Origin: an uncultured Dorea sp.
GTDB taxonomy: Bacteria; Bacillota; Clostridia; Lachnospirales; Lachnospiraceae
Direction: 5' to 3'
DNA length: 46,210 nt
Assembly (NCBI GenBank): GCA_910579335.1
Contig: CAJTUQ010000001.1
Span: 81,490 to 127,699, forward strand
The position numbers and the translations under genes were made by a program. The notes beneath the pieces are model-generated. The model searched no databases. It saw nothing but the letters and a program-made list of their open reading frames with translations, and had not been told where the DNA came from. Below are positions 7,619-15,367 of the stretch, one piece after another (positions within the stretch are counted from its first letter, which is position 1; every line of letters starts with the position of its first letter).

Positions 7619-8992
7619 TTATCCGGTTACATGTTTAGCATACCATATTTTTCCATTTGACGCAATGGAGACATTGAATTTTTTGCTCAGCTTGTTCATT
7701 TTTTTAATAAGTTTTTTCTTCTCGTTTCCAGACAGGGGCCGGGGCTGGAAATCATTTGTTTTCTTATGTGAGGAGAGCGAGCAGGGAATGATTTTTGCGT
7801 GATTTTCGGGCTGCAGTTCTCCGTCTTTTACTGAAAAAGTCTGCTGGAATATCATCGTGTCTTTATCGCTCGGATTGCTGTTGCCGCCGAAGCAGAAATT
7901 TCCGAGACTGTATACGATATAACGTCCTTTGTACTGTTCAATGCCCTGAAGCACATGAGGATGGTGGCCGAGCACTAAGGAAGCGCCGCAGTCAATCGCA
8001 TAGTGTCCGAGAGATTTCTGTTTTGCATTCGGGTAATATTTTCGCTCTACTCCCCAATGGAAGCTTACGATGATAATTGCCGCATTATTTTTTTGTGCCT
8101 GGGAGATGCTTTGTTTTATCTGTTTTCTTGTTATCCGTTCTAGTGCGTTGAAGCCTAAGAAAGCGGTTTTTACCCCGTTTACAGTCTGATAGCTTATGGC
8201 GGAATGGATGCAGTAGCCGATGTTATTTTTTTTCATGGTTTTCTGTGTGTCTGCAAGGGAAGTTTTTCCGTAATCTTTTGAATGGTTGTTGGCAAGATTC
8301 ACGACTTCAACAGAGCCTTTTTTTAGAATGGAAGCATATTTTTTCGGCCCTTTGAAGGTAAAAGGTTTTTTTGCACGTTTCTTGGCAGTTGTGAGCGTTC
8401 CCTCAAAATTAACGATGGTAATGTCGTCCTGTGAAAACACGGATCGGACCTTTTTAAAAAAGTAACCGCTTCCCTTTTTCTTATAATATTTATTGAAATT
8501 ATGGCTGTATCTGGAATCTACGCCGAGAGTACAGTCTCCCGCAGCGCTGATGGTAATGGAAGAAGTTGTTCCCTGTGCGGCGTCTTCTTCCTCGGATATG
8601 GGTTCGTCTGCCTTTTGGGGCAGAGCCTTTTCGGACATTTCGGTAGGGGAAGCGTTTTCTTCGGTAGGAGAAGTGTTTTCTTCGATAGGGGAAGTGTCTT
8701 CTTCCGCAGCCGGCGGTGTATTGTATTCCGGTTCATTTGAGGGCTGGTCGTTTGTATCTTGTGCGGGGAGTTCATCCGCAGGAGAATCTTTAGCAGGAAC
8801 ATTGTCTTTTGGCGCAGCATCCTCGTAAGGTTCGTCCGCGGGCAGTTTGTCTGCGGGAATGATGTCTGCGGGATTGTTTTCATCAGGCTGACTTCCGGGG
8901 AGAGTCTCGTCGGCATAGGCTGTCATAGAAATATCTAAGCACAGCGACAGGATAAGCAGAAGTACGAGTAATAAATTTTTTGAATTGCGCAT
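7619..8992 (-). CDS. CapA-like secreted metallophosphoesterase-fold protein with repetitive linker
   Basis: About 457 residues. A cleavable signal peptide (NLLLVLLLILSLC, ending near AYA-DE) is followed by roughly 110 residues of acidic, proline-rich low complexity (PAD/PAK repeats, then three ENTSPTE-like heptads). The CapA/PgsA domain follows: AAGDCTLG, NFEGTLT, NLANNHSKDYG, SFHWGVE, LGHHPHVLQG and YSLGNFCFGG. The family is linked to poly-gamma-glutamate or capsule assembly and has a calcineurin-like fold; the substrate here is unknown and no capsule genes are adjacent. Two candidate starts exist (ATG 8998 and 8992); 8992 is spaced 10 bases from GGAGG and is preferred. The linker probably lifts the domain through the cell wall. 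Confidence 0.85.
   Translation of the reverse strand: MRNSKNLLLVLLLILSLCLDISMTAYADETLPGSQPDENNPADIIPADKLPADEPYEDAAPKDNVPAKDSPADELPAQDTNDQPSNEPEYNTPPAAEEDTSPIEENTSPTEENASPTEMSEKALPQKADEPISEEEDAAQGTTSSITISAAGDCTLGVDSRYSHNFNKYYKKKGSGYFFKKVRSVFSQDDITIVNFEGTLTTAKKRAKKPFTFKGPKKYASILKKGSVEVVNLANNHSKDYGKTSLADTQKTMKKNNIGYCIHSAISYQTVNGVKTAFLGFNALERITRKQIKQSISQAQKNNAAIIIVSFHWGVERKYYPNAKQKSLGHYAIDCGASLVLGHHPHVLQGIEQYKGRYIVYSLGNFCFGGNSNPSDKDTMIFQQTFSVKDGELQPENHAKIIPCSLSSHKKTNDFQPRPLSGNEKKKLIKKMNKLSKKFNVSIASNGKIWYAKHVTG
8641..8703. repeat. Three tandem 21-bp repeats inside the capA-like gene
   Basis: Units 8641-8661, 8662-8682 and 8683-8703 are near-identical and encode the heptads ENASPTE, ENTSPTE and EDTSPIE in the linker. 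They differ from one another at a few positions each. In-frame 21-bp units can change number without breaking the reading frame. Confidence 0.85.
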
Positions 8993-9068
8993 GTTCATAA
9001 AACCTCCGTATAAATTTGGCTTTTATTATTGTATCATGGTTTCATGCCTGCGGAAAGAGGAGGCATGG

Positions 9069-9096
9069 CAAACCTTATTGTATACTATAAGGTTTG
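9069..9096. promoter_or_regulatory. 28-bp palindromic operator-like site
   Basis: Arms 9069-9078 and 9087-9096 are perfect 10-bp inverted repeats (half-site CAAACCTTAT). The 8-base centre itself contains the palindrome GTATAC, so only one base pair of the whole 28 bp breaks symmetry. It lies about 75 bases upstream of the capA-like start, overlapping where its minus-strand promoter could be (TTGTAC and TAGTAT elements), and about 180 bases upstream of the MFS promoter. The half-site ACCTTAT recurs in the MerR-type operator at 9251-9257. Confidence 0.6.
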
Positions 9097-9173
9097 AAAT
9101 TTGTGTACAATAAAAAGAATTATATATTCAAAATAGATTATAATATTTTCGTTTTTAGACAAAATATTATTTG

Positions 9174-9211
9174 AAATCAGATGTTTTACACAAAAAGGCA
9201 TCTGATTTTTT
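9174..9211 (+). terminator. Rho-independent terminator-like hairpin upstream of the MFS gene
   Basis: Arms 9174-9183 and 9199-9208 pair perfectly over 10 bp around a 15-base loop, and the right arm runs into seven Ts (9206-9212 region). On the + strand no gene ends before it; the nearest upstream + promoter-like element is a perfect TATAAT at 9139-9144. It could end a transcript of about 60 bases, or insulate the MFS promoter. Confidence 0.55.
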
Positions 9212-9247
9212 GTATAGGATTACCAATGAAAAACCGTAATTTATAAA

Positions 9248-9278
9248 TTGACCTTATACTTACTGCAAGGAATATGAT
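9248..9278 (+). promoter_or_regulatory. MerR-type promoter of the MFS gene (19-bp spacer)
   Basis: TTGACC at 9248-9253 and TATGAT at 9273-9278 are separated by 19 bp, the long spacing typical of promoters activated by MerR-family regulators. The spacer region carries a dyad: CCTT at 9252-9255 and AAGG at 9267-9270, in the same place as in CueR/SoxR-type promoters. A MerR-family gene lies just beyond the MFS gene. Transcription would start near 9285, downstream of the ATG at 9274, which supports ATG 9391 as the real MFS start. Confidence 0.6.
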
Positions 9279-9390
9279 GATAGTAACACCTGAAGAAAAG
9301 AAAAAGAAGCGGAGGTGTAAAGCAAAAGATACTTCAGGAGAGATGGAGCACAAAGTTACGGATGATATGAGAAGAAATGGAGGGAAGACA

Positions 9391-10710
9391 ATGGATTTGT
9401 CAACAGCAAAGATTAAAATTAACCGCTGGTTAATTATTATGTTTTTAGGATTTAATTTTGGTTTTTCTTATGAGCCGCCGTATATCCGGTATACATTCCA
9501 TGAGGAATTAACGACGGTCTGCGGTTACACGGATACGCAGCTTGGTTTAATGTTAAGCGTATATGGAACGCTGGCATTGTTGTTTTACGTTGTAGGAGGC
9601 GTAAGCGCAGATAAGTTTTCCTGCAGAAAGCTGATTGTTATTTCTTTGATGGGGACGTCTGTAGGATGCGGAATCATGGCTTTGTATCCGCCGTTTTGGG
9701 TGGCGCTTTTGGTTGAGGCTTTGTGGGTAGTGACGACAATCGGGCTGTTATGGTCTCCGACCGCAAAGGTAGCGGCGCTTCTGGGAACAAAACAGGAAGA
9801 GAGCAAGATTTTCCCGATGCTGAGTTCTTTTGAAGGTGTCGGGGCGATGGTTACGACGTTCTGCTGTACGTTTGTTTTCGGAATGATTGGCGCAGAAAGC
9901 AATGTGGACAGCCTTCGTTATGTGTGGGTTGTTTATGCGGTATTTGGGATTGTCCTGGCAGTCGTATCGTATCTTGTCGTGCCGGAGAAGACATTATATA
10001 AAGAAGAGGCAAAAGAAAAGGTGGTCGAGAGTGCCGAGGATAAGGCGGCGCGCAAAAAAGAGAACCGGAGTGTGCTGGTACAGGTATTGAAAAATCCTAT
10101 GACATACATAGCGGCATTCATTGTGCTTGGTTCTTATATCGTATATTCTTGTCTGACGTATACGCAGTCTTATCTCTGCGATATTTATGGAATGGATATG
10201 ACGACGGCGTCTTATTTCAGCATTGTACGTAATCAGATGATGAAAATCATTGCCGGGCCGCTGTCTATTGTGATTATGTCCGCCGCAATTTTGAAAAGCT
10301 CACCGACAAGGCTGTGTGTGGTCACTTCCGTGCTGAGTGCGATAGGACTTGGCGCAACGCTGCTTATGCCCCTGAACCCGGAGATTCTTGTGGTAGTTAT
10401 GGGACTGGCAATTATCCTAAGTTTTGTTGCGCTGCTTGCAAAGGCGCAGAATTTTGCATGTACCGGTGAGACGGGCGTAGACCCTAAGATTTTTGGAACT
10501 ATGACGGGCGTGGTTTCTTTAATCGGATATTCTTCCGATATGTGGATTTATGTAGTGATTGGCCGCTGGCAGGAAACACTGGAACCTGTCATGGCGTATA
10601 ACCGGGTATGGTATCTGGCGCTGGCAGGCTGCGTGCTGTTATTTATAAGCGGAACCGCTTTGCTTATAAAACAGAAAAGCATGAAAAACCAAAAACAGTT
10701 GGAAGCTTAG
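9391..10710 (+). CDS. Major facilitator superfamily transporter
   Basis: 439 residues with about 12 hydrophobic helices. The loop GGVSADKFSCRKLI after helix 2 fits the MFS GxxxDrxgrr pattern. A charged cytoplasmic loop (KEEAKEKVVESAEDKAARKKENR) separates the two six-helix halves. The start is ATG 9391, with GGAGGGA a few bases upstream. The open frame continues up to ATG 9274, but that extension is hydrophilic, lysine-rich and overlaps the predicted -10 element. The substrate is not recognisable. The stop overlaps the convergent merR-type gene by 4 bases, and the promoter has a MerR-type layout. An efflux pump controlled by its neighbour (compare Bmr/BmrR) or an uptake carrier for the next operon are both possible. 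Confidence 0.85.
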   Translation: MDLSTAKIKINRWLIIMFLGFNFGFSYEPPYIRYTFHEELTTVCGYTDTQLGLMLSVYGTLALLFYVVGGVSADKFSCRKLIVISLMGTSVGCGIMALYPPFWVALLVEALWVVTTIGLLWSPTAKVAALLGTKQEESKIFPMLSSFEGVGAMVTTFCCTFVFGMIGAESNVDSLRYVWVVYAVFGIVLAVVSYLVVPEKTLYKEEAKEKVVESAEDKAARKKENRSVLVQVLKNPMTYIAAFIVLGSYIVYSCLTYTQSYLCDIYGMDMTTASYFSIVRNQMMKIIAGPLSIVIMSAAILKSSPTRLCVVTSVLSAIGLGATLLMPLNPEILVVVMGLAIILSFVALLAKAQNFACTGETGVDPKIFGTMTGVVSLIGYSSDMWIYVVIGRWQETLEPVMAYNRVWYLALAGCVLLFISGTALLIKQKSMKNQKQLEA

Positions 10711-11561
10711 TCAAAAGCTATAGGAATCTGAAGCTTCAGTATCATGTCCCGTTTGTCGTCTTTGGGAGATAAAAACTCACTGACTACTTCGCATATGTAA
10801 TCGCCGGTGATGCGGTAGCCCTGACGGTGGATTTCATCAAGAAGGCGGTTTATAAATAAGATTTCATGGCTGTTGTCGTCGCAGATCATGCATAAAAACG
10901 TGTCAGCCTTGACGGTTTCCGAAGTATTGAAGCGTTCCTGGTCGTCCTCGTTTATGAAGACAAACAATTCTGTAGTTATAAAATTGCGGTTTATCAGATT
11001 TTTCTGGCTCATAATGCTGCTTACATTGTAGAAATATATTGCGGGAACATTCTGATTCAGCAGGTTGTCCTTAAATGACCTTAGCATATATTCATAATTT
11101 GAGGCGGAATCCTCATTGTAATAATAGTTTACCTTCGTGTCGTATTTATATATGGTCCTGGCCGGAAGAACTTCGATATAAGGTATGCCCGCTCTGGGAA
11201 GCTTTGCGCTGCTGCCACAGTCAGAGATGCGTTTTTTAATGATGGCCTGTGTTTCCTGCAGCAATGCAATGTGAGTAGCGTTAATTTCATACTTGCTGCA
11301 TAATGTACTGATAAGCCACGCCGTATCCTTTGTCTCAAGATAGGTTTTGATTTCCTTAAGGGGGATTCCTAAAGATTTCATATGGGTAATGATGTCAAGG
11401 GTGGCGCATTGCGTGATTTTATAATAACGGTATCCCGTCTTGTCGTTTGATTCGTCCGGGTGCAGAAGTCCGATCTGGTCATAGTAGCGGAGCGTCTGTT
11501 CGGATATGTTGTTAAAGCGGGCAAATTGCCCTATTGTAAGTTTTTTAGAAAAATCCTGCAT
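10707..11561 (-). CDS. MerR-family regulator with GyrI-like effector domain
   Basis: 284 residues. The N-terminal MerR DNA-binding domain reads LTIGQFARFNNISEQTLRYYDQIGLL followed by GYRYY, with a helical dimerisation region at about 75-115. The C-terminal half resembles the GyrI-like/BmrR effector-binding domain (IEVLPARTIYKYD at its start), which binds small, often lipophilic ligands. Such proteins twist promoters with over-long spacers, and one lies at 9248-9278 before the MFS gene. Its 3' end overlaps the MFS stop; its 5' end faces dhaL across 85 bases, so it could also control the dhaL operon, although I see no matching dyad there. Confidence 0.88.
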   Translation of the reverse strand: MQDFSKKLTIGQFARFNNISEQTLRYYDQIGLLHPDESNDKTGYRYYKITQCATLDIITHMKSLGIPLKEIKTYLETKDTAWLISTLCSKYEINATHIALLQETQAIIKKRISDCGSSAKLPRAGIPYIEVLPARTIYKYDTKVNYYYNEDSASNYEYMLRSFKDNLLNQNVPAIYFYNVSSIMSQKNLINRNFITTELFVFINEDDQERFNTSETVKADTFLCMICDDNSHEILFINRLLDEIHRQGYRITGDYICEVVSEFLSPKDDKRDMILKLQIPIAFD

Positions 11562-11587
11562 AAAGACGACCTCGATTGTTTTTGTTT

Positions 11588-11616
11588 ATTATAACAACTA
11601 AGAAAGCTTATAGCAA
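11588..11616 (-). promoter_or_regulatory. Promoter of the merR-type gene
   Basis: On the minus strand TTGCTA (11616-11611) and a perfect TATAAT (11593-11588) are separated by 17 bp, about 27 bases before the ATG at 11561. The same bases also hold TTGTT/AACAA half-sites (11582-11586 and 11593-11597). The promoter of the divergent dhaL operon must lie in the same 85-base gap, but no good -35 box is visible for it. Confidence 0.55.
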
Positions 11617-11646
11617 ATAAATCGTAAAAGAAAGGAAAGAATTAAA

Positions 11647-12276
11647 ATGGTTATAACATCAGAAAACGTAAAAGAATTGTTAAAGTGCATCACCGATGTT
11701 TTTGAAGAAAATAAGGAGGAGCTCTGTAAATATGACAGGGCGATCGGCGACGGGGACCACGGGGAGAGCATGGCAAGAGGCGGAAGAGAGGGCTATAAGG
11801 CTGTTGAAGCGCTGGAGGACGGCGCAAGTGTCAGCGATTGCTTTAAGTATTACAGCAGGGCGATGCGAGCCACCATCGGCGGCGCCATCGGACCGATATT
11901 TTCTACGGTAGTAAACGAAATTGGAAAAGCGGCAAAAGAGAGTGGACAAATCAATTCTGCGGAGTATGCTGCCGGATTAAAAAATGCGGCGGAAAAAGTA
12001 ATGGAGTTAGGAGGGGCCGTGCCGGGGGATAAAACGCTGGTGGACGCACTGGTGCCGGCGGCAGAAGCGGCAAAAGAACAGGAAGAGAAGCCTTTGGAGC
12101 AGACTGCTGAAGCGGCTTTTAACGCCGCATACGAAGGGGTGAAAAATACAATCAATATGCAGGCAAAGATGGGACGCTCGCATTTTCTAAGAGAAAAGTC
12201 GGTAGGGCATCAGGACGCAGGCGCAACGTCGCTGTATCTTATGCTTCGGACATTCGCAGAGTTTGTCACAGAATAA
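11647..12276 (+). CDS. DhaL-like dihydroxyacetone kinase subunit (nucleotide-binding)
   Basis: 209 residues, standard DhaL length. IGDGDHGES gives the three Mg-nucleotide aspartates at positions 30, 35 and 37, as in known DhaL; GDKTLVDAL and GHQDAGATS are also family hallmarks. DhaL holds ADP or ATP and phosphorylates the ketose held covalently by DhaK. It is the first gene of a five-gene operon, with an A-rich AAAGGAAAG ribosome site. The gene order L then K is opposite to the classic dhaKLM, and no DhaM phosphotransfer subunit is present in the window. It may be ATP-dependent, or use a PTS protein encoded elsewhere. Confidence 0.9.
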   Translation: MVITSENVKELLKCITDVFEENKEELCKYDRAIGDGDHGESMARGGREGYKAVEALEDGASVSDCFKYYSRAMRATIGGAIGPIFSTVVNEIGKAAKESGQINSAEYAAGLKNAAEKVMELGGAVPGDKTLVDALVPAAEAAKEQEEKPLEQTAEAAFNAAYEGVKNTINMQAKMGRSHFLREKSVGHQDAGATSLYLMLRTFAEFVTE

Positions 12277-12294
12277 TGGAAGGAAGGAACAATT

Positions 12295-13299
12295 ATGAAA
12301 GCAAAAAAAATTATTAATGCGCAGGATAACATTGTACAGGAAACAATTTCAGGATATATTAAGTCACAGAAGCACCGCCTGCATCAGGTGCCGGGAACGC
12401 AGATTATTGTTAGAAACCAGCTTGATTCAGGAAAAGTCGGTATAGTTATGGGATACGGTGCGGGCCATGAGCCGGACGCTATCGGTTATATGGGAAGTAA
12501 TTATATGGACGCTCAGGCTATCGGGGGATTATTTGCGGCGCCGGGACCGGACCCTATTTATGAGGCCTTGAAAGCGGCGGATACCGGAGCCGGTTCGTTA
12601 GTGCTGATAAGTAATTGCGCGGGGGATATACTGAATGCGAACCTGGCGCTTGAGATGTGCGAGGAGGACGGGATAAATGCCAGGGGAATCCTTCTTGGAG
12701 GGACAAATGTGGCAGACCCATACACGGGGAACAGGAAAGACCGCAGGATGGGCGTCGCCCTGTTTGAGACAAAGATGATCTGCGGATATGCGGGGCTTGG
12801 GCATTCCATTGACGAAGTGATTAAGTTCGGCGACTTTGTGATTGATAATGTGCGTGCGATTACTATCGGAATCCGTCCGGGTACCTCCCCTTCTACCGGA
12901 GATGTTATGTACGAGCTGCCTGACAATGAGTTGACTTTAGGTGCGGGCGGACATGGAGAGGCAGGGGCGGATAACATCCCGATGTGTACGTCCCGCGAGC
13001 TTGCGTCCCATGTACTGGAAATGATTTTAAACGATAAGCCATTTGTGCCCGGAGACGAGCTGAGCTTTATTGTAAACGGTACCGGCGGCACGACGATGAT
13101 GGAGCTGCTTATCTTTTATAATGACGTGTGGAATATTCTTGAGGAAAAAGGGTACAAAATCTTCAAACCAATCGTAGGGACGTTGTCTACGATTCAGGAG
13201 AGCTCCGGAATCGTGCTGGACGTCTGCAGGATGGCGGATGATGAGATGAAGAAGGCGTGGATGCTTCCGACGGACGCCACTGCGTTTCCTAAATTGTAA
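12295..13299 (+). CDS. DhaK-like ketose-binding kinase subunit, divergent
   Basis: 334 residues. The substrate loop YGAGHEPDAIGYMG keeps the GHEP histidine (58), NCAGDILN keeps the catalytic-site aspartate (111), and LGAGGHGEAG keeps the histidine (220) that in DhaK forms a hemiaminal with the ketone. Together these support phosphorylation of a small ketose. Wording around them differs from classical DhaK (GSGHEPAH, and NYTGDVLN in place of NCAGDILN), so the substrate may be another hydroxyketone such as erythrulose, as in some DhaKL relatives. It follows dhaL by 18 bases and is followed by the aldolase gene after 18 bases. Confidence 0.88.
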   Translation: MKAKKIINAQDNIVQETISGYIKSQKHRLHQVPGTQIIVRNQLDSGKVGIVMGYGAGHEPDAIGYMGSNYMDAQAIGGLFAAPGPDPIYEALKAADTGAGSLVLISNCAGDILNANLALEMCEEDGINARGILLGGTNVADPYTGNRKDRRMGVALFETKMICGYAGLGHSIDEVIKFGDFVIDNVRAITIGIRPGTSPSTGDVMYELPDNELTLGAGGHGEAGADNIPMCTSRELASHVLEMILNDKPFVPGDELSFIVNGTGGTTMMELLIFYNDVWNILEEKGYKIFKPIVGTLSTIQESSGIVLDVCRMADDEMKKAWMLPTDATAFPKL

Positions 13300-13317
13300 A
13301 AGGGCAGGTGATTTTTT

Positions 13318-14193
13318 GTGGAATATGTAATGTCTCAGTTATTGTCAAAGGCATATGAGGGAAAGTATGCGGTGCCGGCAATCTGCGTAAGCAACATGGA
13401 ATCGGTTTTGGCCTGTTTTATTGCGGCAAAGCAGGCTGCGGCCCCGATAATTATCCAGTCGGCGTACTCGGAAATGGAGCCGCAGATGATTACATACAGA
13501 GATTTGGCGGGGATGATTCGCTGCTTCGGGGAGAGATTCCCAGAGGTTGCGTATGCAATACACCTGGATCACGGCATGAGTGAGCAGGAGTGCATGGATG
13601 CATTGGACGGAGGGTTCCCGTCTGTAATGTATGACGGCTCGTCTCTATCATTTGAGGATAATGTGAAAATAACAGGCAGATTAAAGAAAGCGGCCGGAAC
13701 GGACAGGACGGTAGAAGCGGAAGTAGGAAAGGTAGGGGGCGAAGAAGGAAAAGGGGACGGCAAATGCCATATTATCAAAAGCGAGCCCAAACAGCTGAAA
13801 GAATTTCTTGAAAGAACGGGGGCGGATGCGGTCGCGGTATCGATTGGCAATGTCCACGGGAGCAGAGGCTGTGATAAGATGGTTCCGAATCTTGATTTCG
13901 GGCTGCTGCGGCAATTAAACCAGGCATGCTCCGTTCCGCTTGTGCTTCACGGTGCATCGGGAATACCGGAAGATGATATCCGTAAGGCGGTGACAATGGG
14001 AATCTGCAAAATAAATTATTATACGCAGCTATATAATGTCTATATGGATTGTGTAAAAGAAAATATTGCTCTTACGATGGAAGAATGCATGGGGAAAGCT
14101 ACGGAAGTCCTCGCAGAGGAGATAAAAAAAATAATCCTGATCTGCGGAGCGCAAAACAAAGCGTTGAGCGAAGCGGGAAAGGAGTCTTTATGA
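13318..14193 (+). CDS. Class II ketose-bisphosphate aldolase (FbaA/GatY-type)
   Basis: 291 residues. It has the class II pattern: IHLDHG with catalytic aspartate 84 and zinc-ligand histidine 85, EAEVG with glutamate 135, NVHGS with histidine 180 and LHGASG with histidine 211. Such enzymes reversibly cleave a ketose 1-phosphate or 1,6-bisphosphate to DHAP plus an aldehyde. Alongside a kinase and an alcohol dehydrogenase it probably serves a dedicated catabolic pathway rather than glycolysis. The start is GTG 13318; ATG 13330 is an alternative. The stop overlaps the next start (ATGA). Confidence 0.9.
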   Translation: MEYVMSQLLSKAYEGKYAVPAICVSNMESVLACFIAAKQAAAPIIIQSAYSEMEPQMITYRDLAGMIRCFGERFPEVAYAIHLDHGMSEQECMDALDGGFPSVMYDGSSLSFEDNVKITGRLKKAAGTDRTVEAEVGKVGGEEGKGDGKCHIIKSEPKQLKEFLERTGADAVAVSIGNVHGSRGCDKMVPNLDFGLLRQLNQACSVPLVLHGASGIPEDDIRKAVTMGICKINYYTQLYNVYMDCVKENIALTMEECMGKATEVLAEEIKKIILICGAQNKALSEAGKESL

Positions 14194-15353
14194 ATCATGA
14201 ATTTTTTGTCCCCACGCAGATGTATTTTGGAAGCGGATGTTTGGAAAAGCTGGGAAGCGTAAAGCTTCCGGGGAAAAAGGCGCTTATTGTCACTACGGGA
14301 GGCAGGTGGCTCCTAGAGGAAGGCCATATTGAAAGGATTAAAACCCTTCTGAAAAAGAATGGCGCCGACAGTATTGTATATAATAAAATACAGACAAATC
14401 CAGGGAAAAGGCAGGTAGAAGAATTAACGAGGCTGTGCAGGGAGGAACAGTGTGACATGGTAATCGGGTTTGGCGGAGGAAGCAGCATTGATTCGGCAAA
14501 ATCGGTAGCTTTAACCGCGGCCAATGAAGGCGACTTATGGGACTATGTTGACTCAGGTTCCGGTTTAGGCAGGGAAATTAAAAACAAGCCGCTTCCGATC
14601 ATTGCAATCCCTACTACGGCCGGAACCGGGACGGAGGTGAATCCCTGGGTTGTGATTACAAAAGAGGAGACCAATGAAAAGCTTGGTTTTGGCGCAAAGG
14701 AGCTGTATGCGTCGATGGCGTTTATCGATGCGTCCGTTATGAGGTCCGTGCCGCCGATGTTAACTGCTTTTCAAGGGTTTGATGCCCTGTTTCATGCAAT
14801 GGAAGGATACATTGCAGAAGTTGCGACGCCGATAAGTGATATGTTTGCCATAAAAAGCATTTCCCTGCTTGGAAGAAACTTAGTCAGGGCAGTAAAAGAC
14901 GGAGGGGATTTAAAGGCGCGGGAGGCAGTGGCGCTTGCAAGTACCTGCTCAGGGATTGTTGAAGCGGTATCAAATTGCACTTCAAATCATTCCATTGCGC
15001 AGGCAATGGGAGCATATCACGATAATCTTCCGCATGGAGCGGCTCTTTTGATGATTGCCGATGAATATTTTAAATGCTTTGAGGATATCGTTCCAAAGCG
15101 CTACGGGGAAATGGCGAAGGCTCTGTCCGGAAATCCGGACGCAAAGGCAGAGGAGCTTGTAAAGATTCTGCATGAGCTGGAAAAAGAGTGCGGTGTTGAG
15201 GCATTGAAAATGTCTGATTACGGAATCAGGGAAGAGGAATTGGAGACGTTCTGCAGCAATGCAATGGAGTTTGCGGGGGAGCTTTTTGAGATTGAGCCGA
15301 AACCTCTGTCAAAAGAGCAGGTAATGGAAATTCTTAAGAAGTCATACCGATGA
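14190..15353 (+). CDS. Iron-containing (group III) alcohol dehydrogenase
   Basis: 387 residues, starting at ATG 14190 inside the aldolase stop (ATGA) with AAAGGAG upstream. The NAD(P)-binding GFGGGSSIDSAK and IPTTAGTGTE motifs are intact. The likely Fe/Zn ligands are Asp198 and His202 (FDALFHAMEGY), His267 (SNHSIAQ) and His282 (LPHGAA). The conserved non-ligand histidine four residues after the third ligand (His267 in FucO numbering) is glutamine (Q271) here. Family members oxidise or reduce glycerol, 1,2- and 1,3-propanediol, lactaldehyde or short alcohols. In this operon it would reduce the aldehyde released by the aldolase, or oxidise a polyol to the ketone used by the kinase. Confidence 0.9.
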   Translation: MNHEFFVPTQMYFGSGCLEKLGSVKLPGKKALIVTTGGRWLLEEGHIERIKTLLKKNGADSIVYNKIQTNPGKRQVEELTRLCREEQCDMVIGFGGGSSIDSAKSVALTAANEGDLWDYVDSGSGLGREIKNKPLPIIAIPTTAGTGTEVNPWVVITKEETNEKLGFGAKELYASMAFIDASVMRSVPPMLTAFQGFDALFHAMEGYIAEVATPISDMFAIKSISLLGRNLVRAVKDGGDLKAREAVALASTCSGIVEAVSNCTSNHSIAQAMGAYHDNLPHGAALLMIADEYFKCFEDIVPKRYGEMAKALSGNPDAKAEELVKILHELEKECGVEALKMSDYGIREEELETFCSNAMEFAGELFEIEPKPLSKEQVMEILKKSYR

Positions 15354-15367
15354 AGGGAGTGTGAGGT

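Noticed and set aside
9274..9390. 39-codon N-terminal extension of the MFS gene from ATG 9274
   Set aside because: The extension is hydrophilic and lysine-rich, lacks a ribosome site, and its ATG falls inside the predicted -10 element. ATG 9391 has GGAGGGA directly upstream.
11647..13299. Classic PTS-dependent dhaKLM operon
   Set aside because: No DhaM is present in the window, the order is L-K, and the next genes are aldolase, dehydrogenase and transporter.
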